A DNA stretch of 32,097 bases from Oscillospiraceae bacterium (GTDB taxonomy: Bacteria; Bacillota; Clostridia; Oscillospirales; Acutalibacteraceae), in assembly GCA_009779995.1 (NCBI GenBank), contig WRDW01000023.1, positions 1 to 32,097 on the forward strand, in the 5' to 3' direction. The notes below the pieces were generated by a model. It made no database searches, was not told the DNA's origin, and was given only the letters and a program-made list of their open reading frames with translations. The translations under genes and the position numbers were made by a program. Every line of letters starts with the position of its first letter. Position 1 is the first letter of the stretch. Shown here piece by piece: positions 9,405 to 16,592 of the stretch.

Positions 9405-10553
9405 CTACCGCCTGACAATATCCGAAATCTCATCAACCAACACAAGATAGTCCCTCGCCCCCCGTGCGTCCTTGTGGGATTCGATCACAGGCAGAACGGG
9501 CCTTGTGCGCCAGTAGCTCTCGTCGCGGGCCCAGGGCGCGCCCCGGGTATCCACCGCAATGAAATCCGCCGCGCAGCCCCAGAGGTCGCCGCCGAGGCTC
9601 TCCGCGCCGTCCAGGGCCGCCTGTCCGGGGATCATCACGTAGATCGGGACGCCCGCGGCCTCCTTCGCCTCGGCGACGAAGGAGCGCAGGGCCTCGTTTC
9701 GAGCGGCTAAAATGAGCGCTTGGGCTTCTTCGCCGTCGGGGTCGATTTCAATTTGGCCGGGGAACACCGCGCCCTGCAAATTGCCCTCGGGGAAGGCAAC
9801 GCCCGCCAGCAGCAGCTCGGTCGCCCCCTGGGAGACCCCCTCGCGGATGACGGCGAGCAGGTACTCACGGGCCTCCGGGGCGTAGGGGTTGAGCCAGCGC
9901 CGGCCCTGCCCGTCCGCCCAGGGGAGCTCGGTGCCGCGCTGGAGCACGGCGGCCTCCGGCATGGCCCCGGCGGCCAGGGGGTCGTCGAAGCAGTGGATCA
10001 CGCCCACGATGCGCTGCCCGGCCTTCTCCCGCAGGTCGCGCATGGTCCAATAGGTGCGGTAGCGCATCTTCTGGCTGGCGTTGATACGTCTTTGCTGCAT
10101 CAGGTTGGAGGGGTAGGAGATGTAGCCCCCGCCGTCCTTGAGCGTGACGACGGCGGCGGTGGCCCCCAGCTCCCCGGCCTGGGCGACAAGCCTGGGGGAG
10201 TCTTCATTTCTATCGAGCAATCTCAAAGACACATAGAAGCTGCGCAAAGGCGGGCCCTCGGGCGGGGGCAGCGTGGGCTCCTGTGTCGTCGCCGTCGGCT
10301 CCGGCAGCTGTGTCACGGAATCCGGCGGCAGCTCCGAGACCCGCAGCAGGGTCTCCGTGATGATAAAGCCCCAAGCCAGCGCCGCCACCAGCAGCAGGCA
10401 GCCCAGCGTGAGACGCAGCGCGCGCCGGATTTTCATGCGCCGCCGCGCCCTGCGCCCCCAAACATGCTCCTGGAAGTCCTCCTCGGACACGGTGCCAATG
10501 GGCTGCTGGAGGGTGAGCTTATCGGGGTTTTCATTTTTGGCTTTTTTGGGCAT
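9405..10553 (-). CDS. Membrane-anchored putative glycoside hydrolase-like (DUF4015-like) protein
   Basis: 382 residues: a charged cytoplasmic N-terminus with a RRARRRMKIRR cluster, one membrane helix at about 44-68, a Pro/Thr-rich stalk (about 75-100), then an extracellular domain. The domain shows AAVVTLKDGGGYISYPS, RDLREKAGQRIVGVIHCFDD and a WLNPYAPEAREYLLAVI block, which match the beta-barrel strands of DUF4015-type putative glycosyl hydrolases (VVIDVKDD.G, RI..F.DP, WVDPY.PE). The usual acidic residues of those strands are partly replaced (LKDGGG; LLLAGVAFPE where D.I.FP is common), so catalysis is uncertain. It begins nine bases after the RnfA-like stop with AGGAGA upstream and is probably the last gene of that operon. 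Confidence 0.7.
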   Translation of the reverse strand: MPKKAKNENPDKLTLQQPIGTVSEEDFQEHVWGRRARRRMKIRRALRLTLGCLLLVAALAWGFIITETLLRVSELPPDSVTQLPEPTATTQEPTLPPPEGPPLRSFYVSLRLLDRNEDSPRLVAQAGELGATAAVVTLKDGGGYISYPSNLMQQRRINASQKMRYRTYWTMRDLREKAGQRIVGVIHCFDDPLAAGAMPEAAVLQRGTELPWADGQGRRWLNPYAPEAREYLLAVIREGVSQGATELLLAGVAFPEGNLQGAVFPGQIEIDPDGEEAQALILAARNEALRSFVAEAKEAAGVPIYVMIPGQAALDGAESLGGDLWGCAADFIAVDTRGAPWARDESYWRTRPVLPVIESHKDARGARDYLVLVDEISDIVRR

Positions 10554-10562
10554 GTGGGTCTC

Positions 10563-11165
10563 CTACACAAACAAAATCTCCCCCTTGAAACCCGTGAACG
10601 CCAGCGCCAGCAGGCCGGTGTAGATCAGCGCGGCGGGCACGCCGGTGAACATGGGGGGGATGGCCTTGTTCTGCTGCAAAATGTGCAGGCCGCTGTTGAT
10701 AAGCATGGTCACGATCAGGAAAGCCGCGCCCGCGCCCAGGCCCATGCCTATGGCGCCGGGCAGGCTCTCGCCCATCTGGTGGGCCAGCAGGGGGACGCCC
10801 ATCACGATGGTGTTCAGCGCGCTCATGCCGATGCGCCGCAGCAGGATGGGCCGGAAGGGAGCGGCCTTCAGCGGCAGCAGCACGATCACCCCGCAGGTGA
10901 CGAGGTACAGCACAAGCAGCACCCCCCCGTAGAGCGCGGCCAGCCAGGCGTATTCAAAAACAGATAGCAGCCCGGAGAGCCAGTGGCACAGCCCCGCCGC
11001 CGCGCCGGAGAACAGCGACACCAGCAGCGAGGACATCAGGATCTCGCTGTTGCGCTGCGCGGCCCGCAGCACCTCGGAGGCCCCAAGCCCCCCGCTGAAC
11101 AGCAGATTGCGCAAAAACACGGCGTAGGACGCCGCGGTGAGCATGGATAGGATGATATCTTTCAT
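10563..11165 (-). CDS. RnfA/NqrE-like membrane subunit lacking the cluster cysteines
   Basis: 200 residues, six predicted membrane helices, full length for RnfA. The C-terminus (FTGVPAALIYTGLLALAFTG) aligns clearly with RnfA (FRG..IALITAGLM.LAFMGF), and ALNTIVMGVPLL aligns with TNCAVLGVALL. Rnf/Nqr complexes pump ions using electron flow and hold an intramembrane [2Fe-2S] cluster bound by Cys in the LGLCP and TNC motifs of RnfA and RnfE. Here both positions are changed: the first region reads FSGGLGASEV and the second has Thr in place of Cys. It lies third in a D-E-A cluster, after a repeat element that separates it from the E-like gene. Its SD site (AGAAAGAAG) is weak. A homologous fold is confident; redox function is doubtful. 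Confidence 0.8.
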   Translation of the reverse strand: MKDIILSMLTAASYAVFLRNLLFSGGLGASEVLRAAQRNSEILMSSLLVSLFSGAAAGLCHWLSGLLSVFEYAWLAALYGGVLLVLYLVTCGVIVLLPLKAAPFRPILLRRIGMSALNTIVMGVPLLAHQMGESLPGAIGMGLGAGAAFLIVTMLINSGLHILQQNKAIPPMFTGVPAALIYTGLLALAFTGFKGEILFV

Positions 11166-11195
11166 TGGGAAATCTTCTTTCTTGGTTTACGCTGT

Positions 11196-11276
11196 CTGTA
11201 GGGGACGGCCTCCGGACGTCCCTGGGCGATTCAATCGGATCGTCTTTTGCCGGGGACGTCGGGGACGCCGTCCCCG
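11196..11276. repeat. Inverted-repeat element, family B (copy 1)
   Basis: Left end CTGTAGGGGACGGCCTCC followed by GACGTCCC; right end is the inverted form, GGGGACGTC...GACGCCGTCCCC. A second copy with the same ends is at 19594-19680. It lies between the E-like and A-like genes of one operon, so it would be transcribed as a hairpin. Confidence 0.7.
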
Positions 11277-11284
11277 GCAGCCGT

Positions 11285-12262
11285 TTACGCCTCCGTCCCC
11301 CGGAATTCGTCCAGCAGCTCCTCCAGCTCCAGCTCCAGCAGGATGTCCTCTATGGGGATTCTTGGTCTGGGCGGCGGCGTCTCGGGCGCTGCCTGCTCTT
11401 CTTCTATGCCCTCTTCAGGCTGCTTTGCTTCATCCACTTCCTCAAGAATTTCTGCGACAGCCTCATCGAAGCTCTCCTTGTCGGGTTCCTTATTTTTCAT
11501 TTCATGCTCATTTTTCGTTTCCATGGCCTCGCGCACCTCGGCGATCAGCAGCTGGCGCGTCTTCTCCAGGCGCTCCAGGCGGTCCTCCGGGGCGAGCTCC
11601 AGGGCCTTTTCGGCCCCCCGGTAAATGCCCCGCACCGAGAGCGCCCGCAATGCGGCCTTGAGCAGGGCCGCCATGGCCCCCAGCAGCAAAAAGCCGCCGA
11701 AGGGCATCCACGCGCCGCGGATGCGCAGGGTCTGCGAGAGCTGCACGCCCCCCAGCGAGCCGTAGCCCAGCAGCTCGCGCACGCCGCCCACGAGCAGCGC
11801 CGCCGCGGCGTAGCCCAGGGCGTTGGCGAGGGCGTCGCGCAGGGCGTCGCCGGGCGTGTGGAGGATGGCGTAGCGCTCGCAGCGCATGGCCGTGAGAGCG
11901 TTGACCGCCATGAGGGGCAGGAACACGCGCAGCGGGGCCAGGGCGCTGGCCAGGGCGGAAAGCGCCTCGGAGGCGGACAGGTATTCCATCAGGTTTTCCA
12001 GCAGGAAGGCTGCCGGGCAGGCAATGGCCAGCCCGATGGCGGTGTAGACGGCCGCGCGCAGCCACTGGGGCACCCGCTTCATCAGGGAGGCCAGAACCTC
12101 GCAGAGAACTAAGTGCAGTCCGGCCAGGATGGAGACCAGCAGCGCGCCCTGCAGCGTGGTGGCCGCCACGATGATGGCCGTGAGGCCCGCGGCCTGCACG
12201 AGCACGGGGTTGTGCAGCGCGGCATCCGCCAGCCAGCGGCGGGAGGGCTGTGCCTTAGGCAT
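11285..12262 (-). CDS. RnfE/NqrD-like membrane subunit with acidic C-terminal extension
   Basis: 325 residues. About 1-225 match RnfE: NPVLVQAAGLTAIIVAATT against N.ALVQLLGLCPLLAVT, LRVFLPLMAVNALTAMRCER against GIFIPLIVTNC..GRAEA, plus GVRELLGYGSL and PFGGFLLLG. The two Cys that would help hold the membrane [2Fe-2S] cluster are Thr and Ala here. After the last helix there is a roughly 100-residue cytoplasmic tail, highly charged and probably coiled coil (EDRLERLEKTRQLLIAEV), then Glu-rich, which ordinary RnfE lacks. The start ATG 12262 overlaps the stop of the D-like gene by eight bases, so the two are translationally coupled. Confidence 0.85.
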   Translation of the reverse strand: MPKAQPSRRWLADAALHNPVLVQAAGLTAIIVAATTLQGALLVSILAGLHLVLCEVLASLMKRVPQWLRAAVYTAIGLAIACPAAFLLENLMEYLSASEALSALASALAPLRVFLPLMAVNALTAMRCERYAILHTPGDALRDALANALGYAAAALLVGGVRELLGYGSLGGVQLSQTLRIRGAWMPFGGFLLLGAMAALLKAALRALSVRGIYRGAEKALELAPEDRLERLEKTRQLLIAEVREAMETKNEHEMKNKEPDKESFDEAVAEILEEVDEAKQPEEGIEEEQAAPETPPPRPRIPIEDILLELELEELLDEFRGTEA

Positions 12263-13346
12263 TGTCGGCCTCCCTCCGCTGTTGCTCTTCTTTTTCTTTT
12301 TTGCTTACAATTTCCAGGCGCTCCTCGGCGGTCATGGCCTCCACGCGCTCGCGGAACTCCTGCTGGTTGCGTATCTCCGCCTGCAGGCGGTAGAGCAGGG
12401 GCATGAAGGCATCCGCCAGCAGCACGGCGAACCATACGGTCTCCTCGTAGCTGCCCTGCTGCAGGTTGCCCAGCTGCCGCATCGTGACGCACAGCAGCCC
12501 GGCCAGGGACCCGAAGCCCAGGCGCGTGTGCCACCGCTGGGGCATGATGGCGGGATCGGGCAGGAGGTACACCGCCGCGAACAGCAGGCTGCCCGAGCAC
12601 AGCTCCATCCCCGCCGAGGCCAGGCGCACGCCCGCGCCCGCGCCCGTCACCCGGGGCATCAGGAAGCTCAAAACGGCCACGGTGACGATGAAGGCCAGGC
12701 TCACCAGGGCCGCGCCGCGCCGCTTTTTGATCATGAACGAGGCCAGCAGCGCCGTGGCGATGAGCAGTATGCAGCCTGTCCCCATGGGCCCCGCCGTCTG
12801 GCCCAGCAATATGCCGCTCAGCTGCCTGCCGTCCATCACCGAGCGCCCCTGCTGCAGCATACGCGCCAGGGACTGGTTGTAGAGCGGCGGCACCTGCGCG
12901 GAGGGTAAATAATTAAAGACGGTTTTCGGGAAGCACACGGTGAGGAAGGCCAGGCCCGCGGCGGCGGGCGTGAAGGGCGCGTGCATCGTGCCGCCGAAGG
13001 GGATCTTCACCACCAGCACGGCGAATATGGCCCCTATGGCGGCGTACACCGGCGCGGCAAAAGTTGACTTGACCTCAGCGGGGAGCATACAGGCGATCCA
13101 TATGCCCGTCACCACGGCGTTCCAGTCGTCTATGGTGCGTTTGCGCAGGATCAGCCTGGCGGCGGCCCACTCGCACAGCGCCGCCGCCAGAGCCGCCACC
13201 ACGGCGGTGCGCAGGGCGTTGGCGCCGTAGTAGTAGCTCCCCACCAGCAGCAGGGGCAGGCTCATCAGCAGGGAGGCCAAGTTCCAGTCCCGGGCCTCCC
13301 GGTTGTCGGCAAAGCGCTGTCGCCAGCGCGGGGTTTCGTCGGGCAT
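12255..13346 (-). CDS. RnfD/NqrB-like membrane subunit lacking the FMN-threonine motif
   Basis: 363 residues with multiple membrane helices. FGGTMHAPFTPAAAGLAF (117-134) matches the RnfD block FGGLG.NPFNPA..., and LLPDPAIMPQ with the following LGFGSLAGLLCVTMR and FAVLLADAFMPLL match the ITDPV.SP and NA.VPL blocks. RnfD normally carries covalent FMN on Thr of an S-x-A-T motif placed by ApbE; the equivalent stretch here reads LYNQSLARMLQQG (155-167) with no SxAT. The C-terminal 45 residues are a charged helix (RERVEAMTAEERLEIVSKKE) not found in typical RnfD. Start ATG 13346 has AAAGGAG. First gene of the D-E-A-DUF4015 operon; RnfB, RnfC and RnfG are not in this window. Confidence 0.85.
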   Translation of the reverse strand: MPDETPRWRQRFADNREARDWNLASLLMSLPLLLVGSYYYGANALRTAVVAALAAALCEWAAARLILRKRTIDDWNAVVTGIWIACMLPAEVKSTFAAPVYAAIGAIFAVLVVKIPFGGTMHAPFTPAAAGLAFLTVCFPKTVFNYLPSAQVPPLYNQSLARMLQQGRSVMDGRQLSGILLGQTAGPMGTGCILLIATALLASFMIKKRRGAALVSLAFIVTVAVLSFLMPRVTGAGAGVRLASAGMELCSGSLLFAAVYLLPDPAIMPQRWHTRLGFGSLAGLLCVTMRQLGNLQQGSYEETVWFAVLLADAFMPLLYRLQAEIRNQQEFRERVEAMTAEERLEIVSKKEKEEQQRREADNA

Positions 13347-13397
13347 GGGGTCTCCTTTAATGCAGAATACGGCCCCTATGGCCTTTTAGGCCGTTGA

Positions 13398-13500
13398 ATG
13401 CGGAATTTTGTCGCTCCGCGGCGCTCTAATCCCCAAGCCCCACTCCGCTTGCGAGGGGGGATGTCGCCACTAACGGCTCCCGCAGGAGACGTTGGCGACA
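13398..13500. repeat. Repeat-derived intergenic hairpins
   Basis: At 13398-13415 the motif GAATTTTGTCGCTCCGCGG is shared with the repeat region near 29190. At 13462-13500 an inverted repeat TGTCGCCA...TTGGCGACA, with inner CTCC/GGAG, forms a long hairpin directly after the minus-strand gene that ends at 13510. CGCTTGCGAGGGGG just before it also occurs in the 7392-7530 element. No T-tract follows, so it is not a standard terminator. Confidence 0.5.
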
Positions 13501-13509
13501 GGGGGGAGC

Positions 13510-14379
13510 TTAATTCGCCAGCGTCAGCCGCGCCGCGACGGCGTAGTGGTCCGAGGGGATCATGCCGTCGTATTCGTCCCGTATCACCCAGAAGCGCGCC
13601 GTCTCCGGCTCTCGCAGGTAGTGGTTGGCGAAGACGTAGTCGATCACGCCGCTGCCGCCCGGCCGGGTGGAGCCCGTGTCGGCGTCACCGGCGGCGGCGC
13701 GCAGGTCGAGCAGGCCGCCCGCCGCCAGGTACTGCGCGGGCACGCTGTCCGGCGGGGCGTTGATGTCCCCGGTGAACACCGTGGGCAGGTTCATCCCGTT
13801 GATGCGGTCGGCCGTTAGCCGTGCGCTGTTGATACGGGCCGCGGGGCCCTTGTGGTCGAAGTGCGTATTGAAGTGCGCGTAGGTGAAGCCGGTCTCTTTG
13901 TCTTTCAGCACGGCGTAGCCCGTGATGCGCCAGATCTGGGCGTCCCAGCCGCCGGAGGGGGTCTCCGGGCGCTCCGAGAGCCAGAACACGCCCTCCTCCA
14001 CGAGGTCATACTTGTCGCTGCGGTAGAGGATGGGCACGCCCTCCCCCAGCCCCGCGTGGCGCCCCTTGTCGCAGGCCATGGCGTATCCGGCGCCTTTCAG
14101 CTCCCGCTTTAACAGGCGCCGCCAGCGCGCGTGGGCCTCCTGGAAGCCGATGCTGTCGGGCATCGTATCCAGGACGCACTGCACCACGGCCGCCTGGCGC
14201 TTTGCCATGCCGCCATAGTAAATATTGAAGCTCATCGCGGTGATCTCCTGGGTCATCGTGTCCGGCGCGTCGGAGATTACAGGCGGCTGCGGCGGGTCGT
14301 GCTGCGTGAGGTCTTTTGCGCAGGCGGCGAGGCTTAACAACAGCGCCGCGCATAGGAGCACTAGGCATGTTATTTTCAT
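13510..14379 (-). CDS. Endonuclease/exonuclease/phosphatase-family lipoprotein
   Basis: 289 residues from ATG 14379, chosen because AGGAGGG precedes it and because it gives a clean lipoprotein signal (MKITCLVLLCAALLLSLAAC, lipid Cys20). An earlier start would add 14 residues ahead of the signal. The rest is an EEP-fold phosphodiesterase: MSFNIYYGG (metal-site Asn), GFQEAH (metal Glu), YAHFNTHFDH (catalytic His), TGDINAPPDS (Asp/Asn), VIDYVFANH and the final SDHYAV. It should act outside the membrane on a phosphodiester or phospholipid substrate that cannot be named. It is a tandem paralogue of the next gene upstream (14512-15423) but has its own promoter. Confidence 0.88.
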   Translation of the reverse strand: MKITCLVLLCAALLLSLAACAKDLTQHDPPQPPVISDAPDTMTQEITAMSFNIYYGGMAKRQAAVVQCVLDTMPDSIGFQEAHARWRRLLKRELKGAGYAMACDKGRHAGLGEGVPILYRSDKYDLVEEGVFWLSERPETPSGGWDAQIWRITGYAVLKDKETGFTYAHFNTHFDHKGPAARINSARLTADRINGMNLPTVFTGDINAPPDSVPAQYLAAGGLLDLRAAAGDADTGSTRPGGSGVIDYVFANHYLREPETARFWVIRDEYDGMIPSDHYAVAARLTLAN

Positions 14380-14430
14380 GGAGACCCTCCTGACATGAAT
14401 CCCATTCTGTACGAAATGCATGTATGCCTT

Positions 14431-14459
14431 ATTATACCATGGTCCGGGCGGAATGTAAA
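14431..14459 (-). promoter_or_regulatory. Promoter of the EEP lipoprotein gene
   Basis: On the minus strand TTTACA (14459-14454), 17-bp spacer, TATAAT (14436-14431). The 5' UTR is about 45 bases. It follows the terminator of the upstream paralogue, so the two copies are transcribed separately. Confidence 0.75.
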
Positions 14460-14469
14460 GAGGGAAATG

Positions 14470-14495
14470 CGAAAGCCCCCGCTTCGGGCAGGGGC
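14470..14495 (-). terminator. Terminator of the cytoplasmic EEP gene
   Basis: In the minus-strand RNA GCCCCUGC pairs with GCGGGGGC around loop CCGAA, then UUUCGCAUUU. One pair is a G-U wobble only in this orientation, supporting minus-strand use. It begins 17 bases after the stop at 14512. Confidence 0.6.
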
Positions 14496-14511
14496 CTGCG
14501 GCAGAAATGCT

Positions 14512-15423
14512 TCAATTCGCCAGCGTCATCCGCGCGCACACCGCGAAGTGATCCGACGGGTACATGCCGTCGTACACATCGCGTATCACCTTGAACTTGG
14601 CGCAGCTGCGCATGTAGTGATTGGCGTACACGTAGTCGATCACCGAGCCGCTGCCGTCCTCCCGGTAGCCGTGGAAGGTGAGGCCCTCGTCGCTGTCCAC
14701 GGCGGCGAAGCGCAGGTCGGTCAGGCCGCCGGTCATGAGGTACTCCATGGGCAGGCTGTCCGGCTCGCAGTTGAGATCGCCGGTAAGTACGGCGGGCAAA
14801 CCCAGCGCGCCCATCCTGTCGGCCATCAGCCGCGCGCCGTTGGCCATGGCCGCCTCGCCCTTGTGATCCAGATGCGTGTTGAAGTGCGCGTATGTAAAGC
14901 CGGAGTTCTTCTCTTGCAGCACGGCCCAGCCCGCGATGCGCGGGCAGGCGGCGTCCCAGCCGATGGAGGCTATTTCCGGCCGCTCGGAGAGCCAGAACAC
15001 GCCCTCCTTCACCAGCTCGTATTTGTCTTTGCGATAGAAGATGGGCGTGCCCTCGTGCAGGCCGAACACGCGGCCCGTGTTGCAGGCCACGCCGTAGGTG
15101 TTCCCAAGGTCTTTCACAAGCGGGATGCGCCACAGCTCGTGGGCCTCCTGCAGGCCCAGGCTGTCGGGCAGTTCGTTGAGAATCGTCTGCACCACGCCGC
15201 CGTAGCGCCTGCGCAGGGCGTGTTCCCCGCCCGTGCTGGTGAGCACGTTGAAGCTCATGACCTTGAGCTCCCGCGCCATCGAATCCGGCCTGCCCGGGAT
15301 GGCGGGCGGCTCCGGCGGGCCATAGAGTTCACTGTCCCCGCCGCGCGGATTAATGCCATGGGAGGTCAGGGGCAGCAGGCGTTCCAGGGAATTGCGCATG
15401 AAATTCATGGTCCGTTCGTTCAT
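14512..15423 (-). CDS. Endonuclease/exonuclease/phosphatase-family protein, no signal peptide
   Basis: 303 residues, paralogous along its length to the adjacent 13510-14379 product: MSFNVLTSTGG, GLQEAHELWR, REGVFWLSERPE-like block (KEGVFWLSERPE), YAHFNTHLDHKGEAAM, TGDLNCEPDS, VIDYVYANHYM and PSDHFAVCARMTLAN, so all EEP metal and catalytic positions are present. Unlike its neighbour it has a plain N-terminus (MNERTMNFMRNSLERLLPLT) with no signal or lipobox, so it is probably cytoplasmic. Start ATG 15423 has GGAGGG seven bases upstream. The pair looks like a tandem duplication followed by a change of cell location. Substrate unknown. Confidence 0.88.
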   Translation of the reverse strand: MNERTMNFMRNSLERLLPLTSHGINPRGGDSELYGPPEPPAIPGRPDSMARELKVMSFNVLTSTGGEHALRRRYGGVVQTILNELPDSLGLQEAHELWRIPLVKDLGNTYGVACNTGRVFGLHEGTPIFYRKDKYELVKEGVFWLSERPEIASIGWDAACPRIAGWAVLQEKNSGFTYAHFNTHLDHKGEAAMANGARLMADRMGALGLPAVLTGDLNCEPDSLPMEYLMTGGLTDLRFAAVDSDEGLTFHGYREDGSGSVIDYVYANHYMRSCAKFKVIRDVYDGMYPSDHFAVCARMTLAN

Positions 15424-15482
15424 AGCACCCTCCAGTTGCGCCGCGATGTCTATTTAATGGGTTTCCTTCCAACATTTCAGTA

Positions 15483-15511
15483 TTGCGCACAGCCCGTCCG
15501 TTTTATATGAT
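15483..15511 (+). promoter_or_regulatory. Promoter of mecA
   Basis: TTGCGC (15483-15488), 17-bp spacer, TATGAT (15506-15511); AGGAAGG ribosome-binding site at 15538-15544. Confidence 0.6.
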
Positions 15512-15553
15512 ATTACTAGGTGCTTTGTCAGTACCGCAGGAAGGAAACGCAAT

Positions 15554-16273
15554 ATGAGAATCGAAGCCATCACCCGGCGCAAAATCGTTGTGGAACTGAG
15601 CGCCGAGGACATGACCACCCTTGACATTACCTACGAGGCCCTCGACTATGCCAGCGTGGAGACGCGCCGGGTCATCTGGGTCATACTCGACCGTGTGCGC
15701 GAAAGCACCGGCTGCGACATAGACCCCTCGGGCCAGCTGCTCATCGACGCCATGCCCCGCCCCACCGGCGGCTGCATTTTATTTTTTACCCTAAGGGGCG
15801 GCGAAGCCGAACCTATCGCCGAACCCATCGCCGCCGAGCCTGTCGCGGCGCAGCCAATCGCCGCCTGCCCGCGCGTGCTGCGCAAGCAGGAGCAGCTGCT
15901 GGCCGCCTTCGAGTTCCCCGGCCTGGACGCCCTGCTCGACTGCGCGGGCGCCTATGCCCGCGCCCTGCGCATCGGGGAGGAGCGGCTGTTCGCCCGCAGC
16001 GAGCTCTACTTCGAGCGCGGCGGCGAGCGCTGCCGCCTGCTGGTGTGCCCCACCCAGGAGCCCGCGGCGCTGCGCAAGTTCTTCTCGGAATACGCCAGCG
16101 TCTGCGGCGAGGACGCCTTTGCCGCCCAGCACACCCGCGAGCACTGGCGGCGCGCCGGCGATCCCGGCTTCTGCTTTGAAAGCCTGAGCGCGCAAAAGGC
16201 GGCGCAATTGCCGCGCAGGCGCATCGTCACCGCCTTCGCGCCGGGGAACGTGTACGCTTCAATTGACAATTGA
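15554..16273 (+). CDS. mecA: MecA-like adaptor protein for ClpC
   Basis: 239 residues. MecA delivers substrates such as competence and sporulation regulators to the ClpC-ClpP protease. The N-terminal substrate-binding domain (MRIEAITRRKIVVELSAEDM, then LDITYEALDYASVETRRVIW) and GGQ/SGQLLIDAMPRPTGGCILFF match the clostridial MecA form. A low-complexity Ala/Pro/Glu linker with four near-repeats of AEPIA lies at about 83-103. The C-terminal ClpC-binding domain follows (FEFPGLDALLDCA ... ARSELYFERGGER). The last residues and the stop codon (S-I-D-N-stop) are written by a heptamer repeat (16260-16281), so the native C-terminus may have been replaced. It has its own promoter. Confidence 0.88.
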   Translation: MRIEAITRRKIVVELSAEDMTTLDITYEALDYASVETRRVIWVILDRVRESTGCDIDPSGQLLIDAMPRPTGGCILFFTLRGGEAEPIAEPIAAEPVAAQPIAACPRVLRKQEQLLAAFEFPGLDALLDCAGAYARALRIGEERLFARSELYFERGGERCRLLVCPTQEPAALRKFFSEYASVCGEDAFAAQHTREHWRRAGDPGFCFESLSAQKAAQLPRRRIVTAFAPGNVYASIDN

Positions 16274-16281
16274 CAATTGAC
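16260..16281. repeat. Heptamer tandem repeat (family E, copy 1)
   Basis: Three consecutive AATTGAC units overlap the 3' end of mecA and supply its TGA. The reverse-complement heptamer (AATTGTC, AACTGTC) recurs inside queG at 23914-23948. Confidence 0.8.
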
Positions 16282-16361
16282 AGTGCAGCGTAGCTGCCAT
16301 GACCGAAGGGAGGGCAGTTGATACTATTCCCGTTCTAAGATAGCCCACTGCAATGCCTCTT

Positions 16362-16579
16362 CCGCCGAAAGCGGTCAGCCGCTCACGCGGATGCCCCCTC
16401 GGTGCTTCGCACCGGCCCCCCACGGGGGGCATTCTGACGAGGTGGAAAGAAAACTATAAATCAACAGAAAAATTTTCGATCTGTCAAGATGCCCCCCGTG
16501 GGGGGCCGGTGCGAATCGTCTCCGCAGGAGACGGGATCACCGAGGGGGGTTCCGCGGAGCGGCTGACCGCTTTCGGCGG
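16362..16579. repeat. Long inverted-repeat element (family A-like)
   Basis: Outer ends are CCGCCGAAAGCGGTCAGCCG at 16362 and its inverted copy ending at 16579. Further in, GATGCCCCC with a GCACCGGCCCCCCACGGGGGGC block is mirrored by GCCCCCCGTGGGGGGCCGGTGC. The centre (about 16440-16490) is AT-rich and unrelated. The element fills most of the 319-bp gap 16274-16592 and ends 14 bases from the stop of the minus-strand synthetase gene. The rest of the gap shows no gene. Confidence 0.7.
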
Positions 16580-16592
16580 CAGGTGGCAGAAC

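Noticed and set aside
8639-9415. 258-codon plus-strand frame through zapA
   Set aside because: Out of frame with zapA and spans its promoter; the part after 9089 (MRRILLLGLAAAVAVAVA...) looks like a signal peptide but is antisense to the AbiEi remnant and has no domain.
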